Below, piece after piece: positions 63,922-64,000 of a stretch of 64,000 nucleotides of DNA. A program made the translations under genes and the position numbers. This stretch comes from an uncultured Clostridiaceae bacterium (GTDB lineage: Bacteria > Bacillota > Clostridia > Lachnospirales > Lachnospiraceae): contig CAMWUK010000002.1 in the NCBI GenBank assembly GCA_947177415.1, positions 26,591 through 90,590 of the forward strand, written 5' to 3'. The notes beneath the pieces are model-generated. The model was not told the origin of the DNA and ran no database searches. It saw only the letters and a list, made by a program, of their open reading frames with translations. Numbering within the stretch: position 1 is the stretch's first letter; each line of letters opens with the position of its first letter.

Positions 63922-64000
63922 CTGGCTCTTAGACGCATCTCCGAGCCCACGAGACGCTCATGAATCGCGTATGCCGGCGTCTGGGTGTAAAAAAAAGGGG
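63922..64000 (+). other. Illumina Nextera adapter read-through (assembly artefact)
   Basis: From 63922 the sequence is the transposase mosaic-end complement CTGTCTCTTATACACATCT with three changes, all to G, then CCGAGCCCACGAGAC exactly, an 8-base i7 index GCTCATGA (63956-63963), the P7 flow-cell sequence with T-to-G changes, eight A and four G. Changes to G and a poly-G tail are typical of two-colour chemistry. Real genome ends at about 63921. Confidence 0.97.

Overview
The window is AT-rich DNA from a spore-forming member of the Clostridia, most likely family Lachnospiraceae. The evidence is a small acid-soluble spore protein, a GerMN-type lipoprotein, long-form RsmH, a stand-alone ClpC, a MetH without its reactivation domain, ThrH and an ANTAR regulator next to glutamine synthetase. 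Nearly all genes lie on the minus strand; the exceptions are the spore protein, a DUF6512 membrane protein and a proline-rich protein. The last ~79 bases are not genomic: they are an Illumina Nextera read-through adapter with an 8-base index, a poly-A and a poly-G tail, so this is the end of a draft contig.

Layout, low to high coordinate. 1-10.4 kb: a surface/cell-envelope cluster with MoxR ATPase, DUF58 protein and transglutaminase-like membrane protein, followed by two tandem paralogous secreted InlB-repeat / C39-like / BspA-repeat proteins, the second running off the window. 10.5-17.7 kb: FruK, Hsp33, methyltransferase, spore proteins, a 2-hydroxyacid dehydrogenase, YbaK, RsmH. 18-31 kb: a secreted amylase, a small chemoreceptor-like protein, RadA, ClpC, a GntR regulator, MutY and an L,D-transpeptidase. 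31-40 kb: IlvC/IlvN, an LCP protein with two glycosyltransferases, MetH and an M29 aminopeptidase. 40-48 kb: a large exported protein with a degenerate C39-like end, a methyltransferase, a Pro/Cys-rich protein, a possible YwmB homologue, FolE and ThrH. 48-51.5 kb: an ANTAR regulator, GlnA and a HAD phosphatase behind a ~150-nt leader RNA that ends in a terminator. 51.6-64 kb: a FliD-like protein, L7/L12 and L10 behind an L10 leader, ThiD/ThiE, homoserine dehydrogenase with an ACT protein, a CheW-like protein, RF2 with a programmed frameshift, and SecA.

The most striking content is between the genes. About two dozen short palindromic elements with GTAACNGTTCAG-type ends occupy the intergenic gaps. 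I read their borders by eye: fourteen are flanked by perfect 8-bp direct repeats and six by 7-of-8 matches, as expected of target-site duplications. They range from 27-31 bp single hairpins to ~185 bp structures. They share an architecture in which stems change completely while loops and junctions (CTTACG ... CTACCTG) stay the same, and they nest inside each other. A second family (two copies, 287 and 355 bp, ends TAGGTAATTGCG) is flanked by 11-bp duplications. A third family (three copies, ends CTAGTGTA) shows compensatory stem changes around a conserved core. No transposase is present, so any movement must depend on a protein encoded elsewhere.
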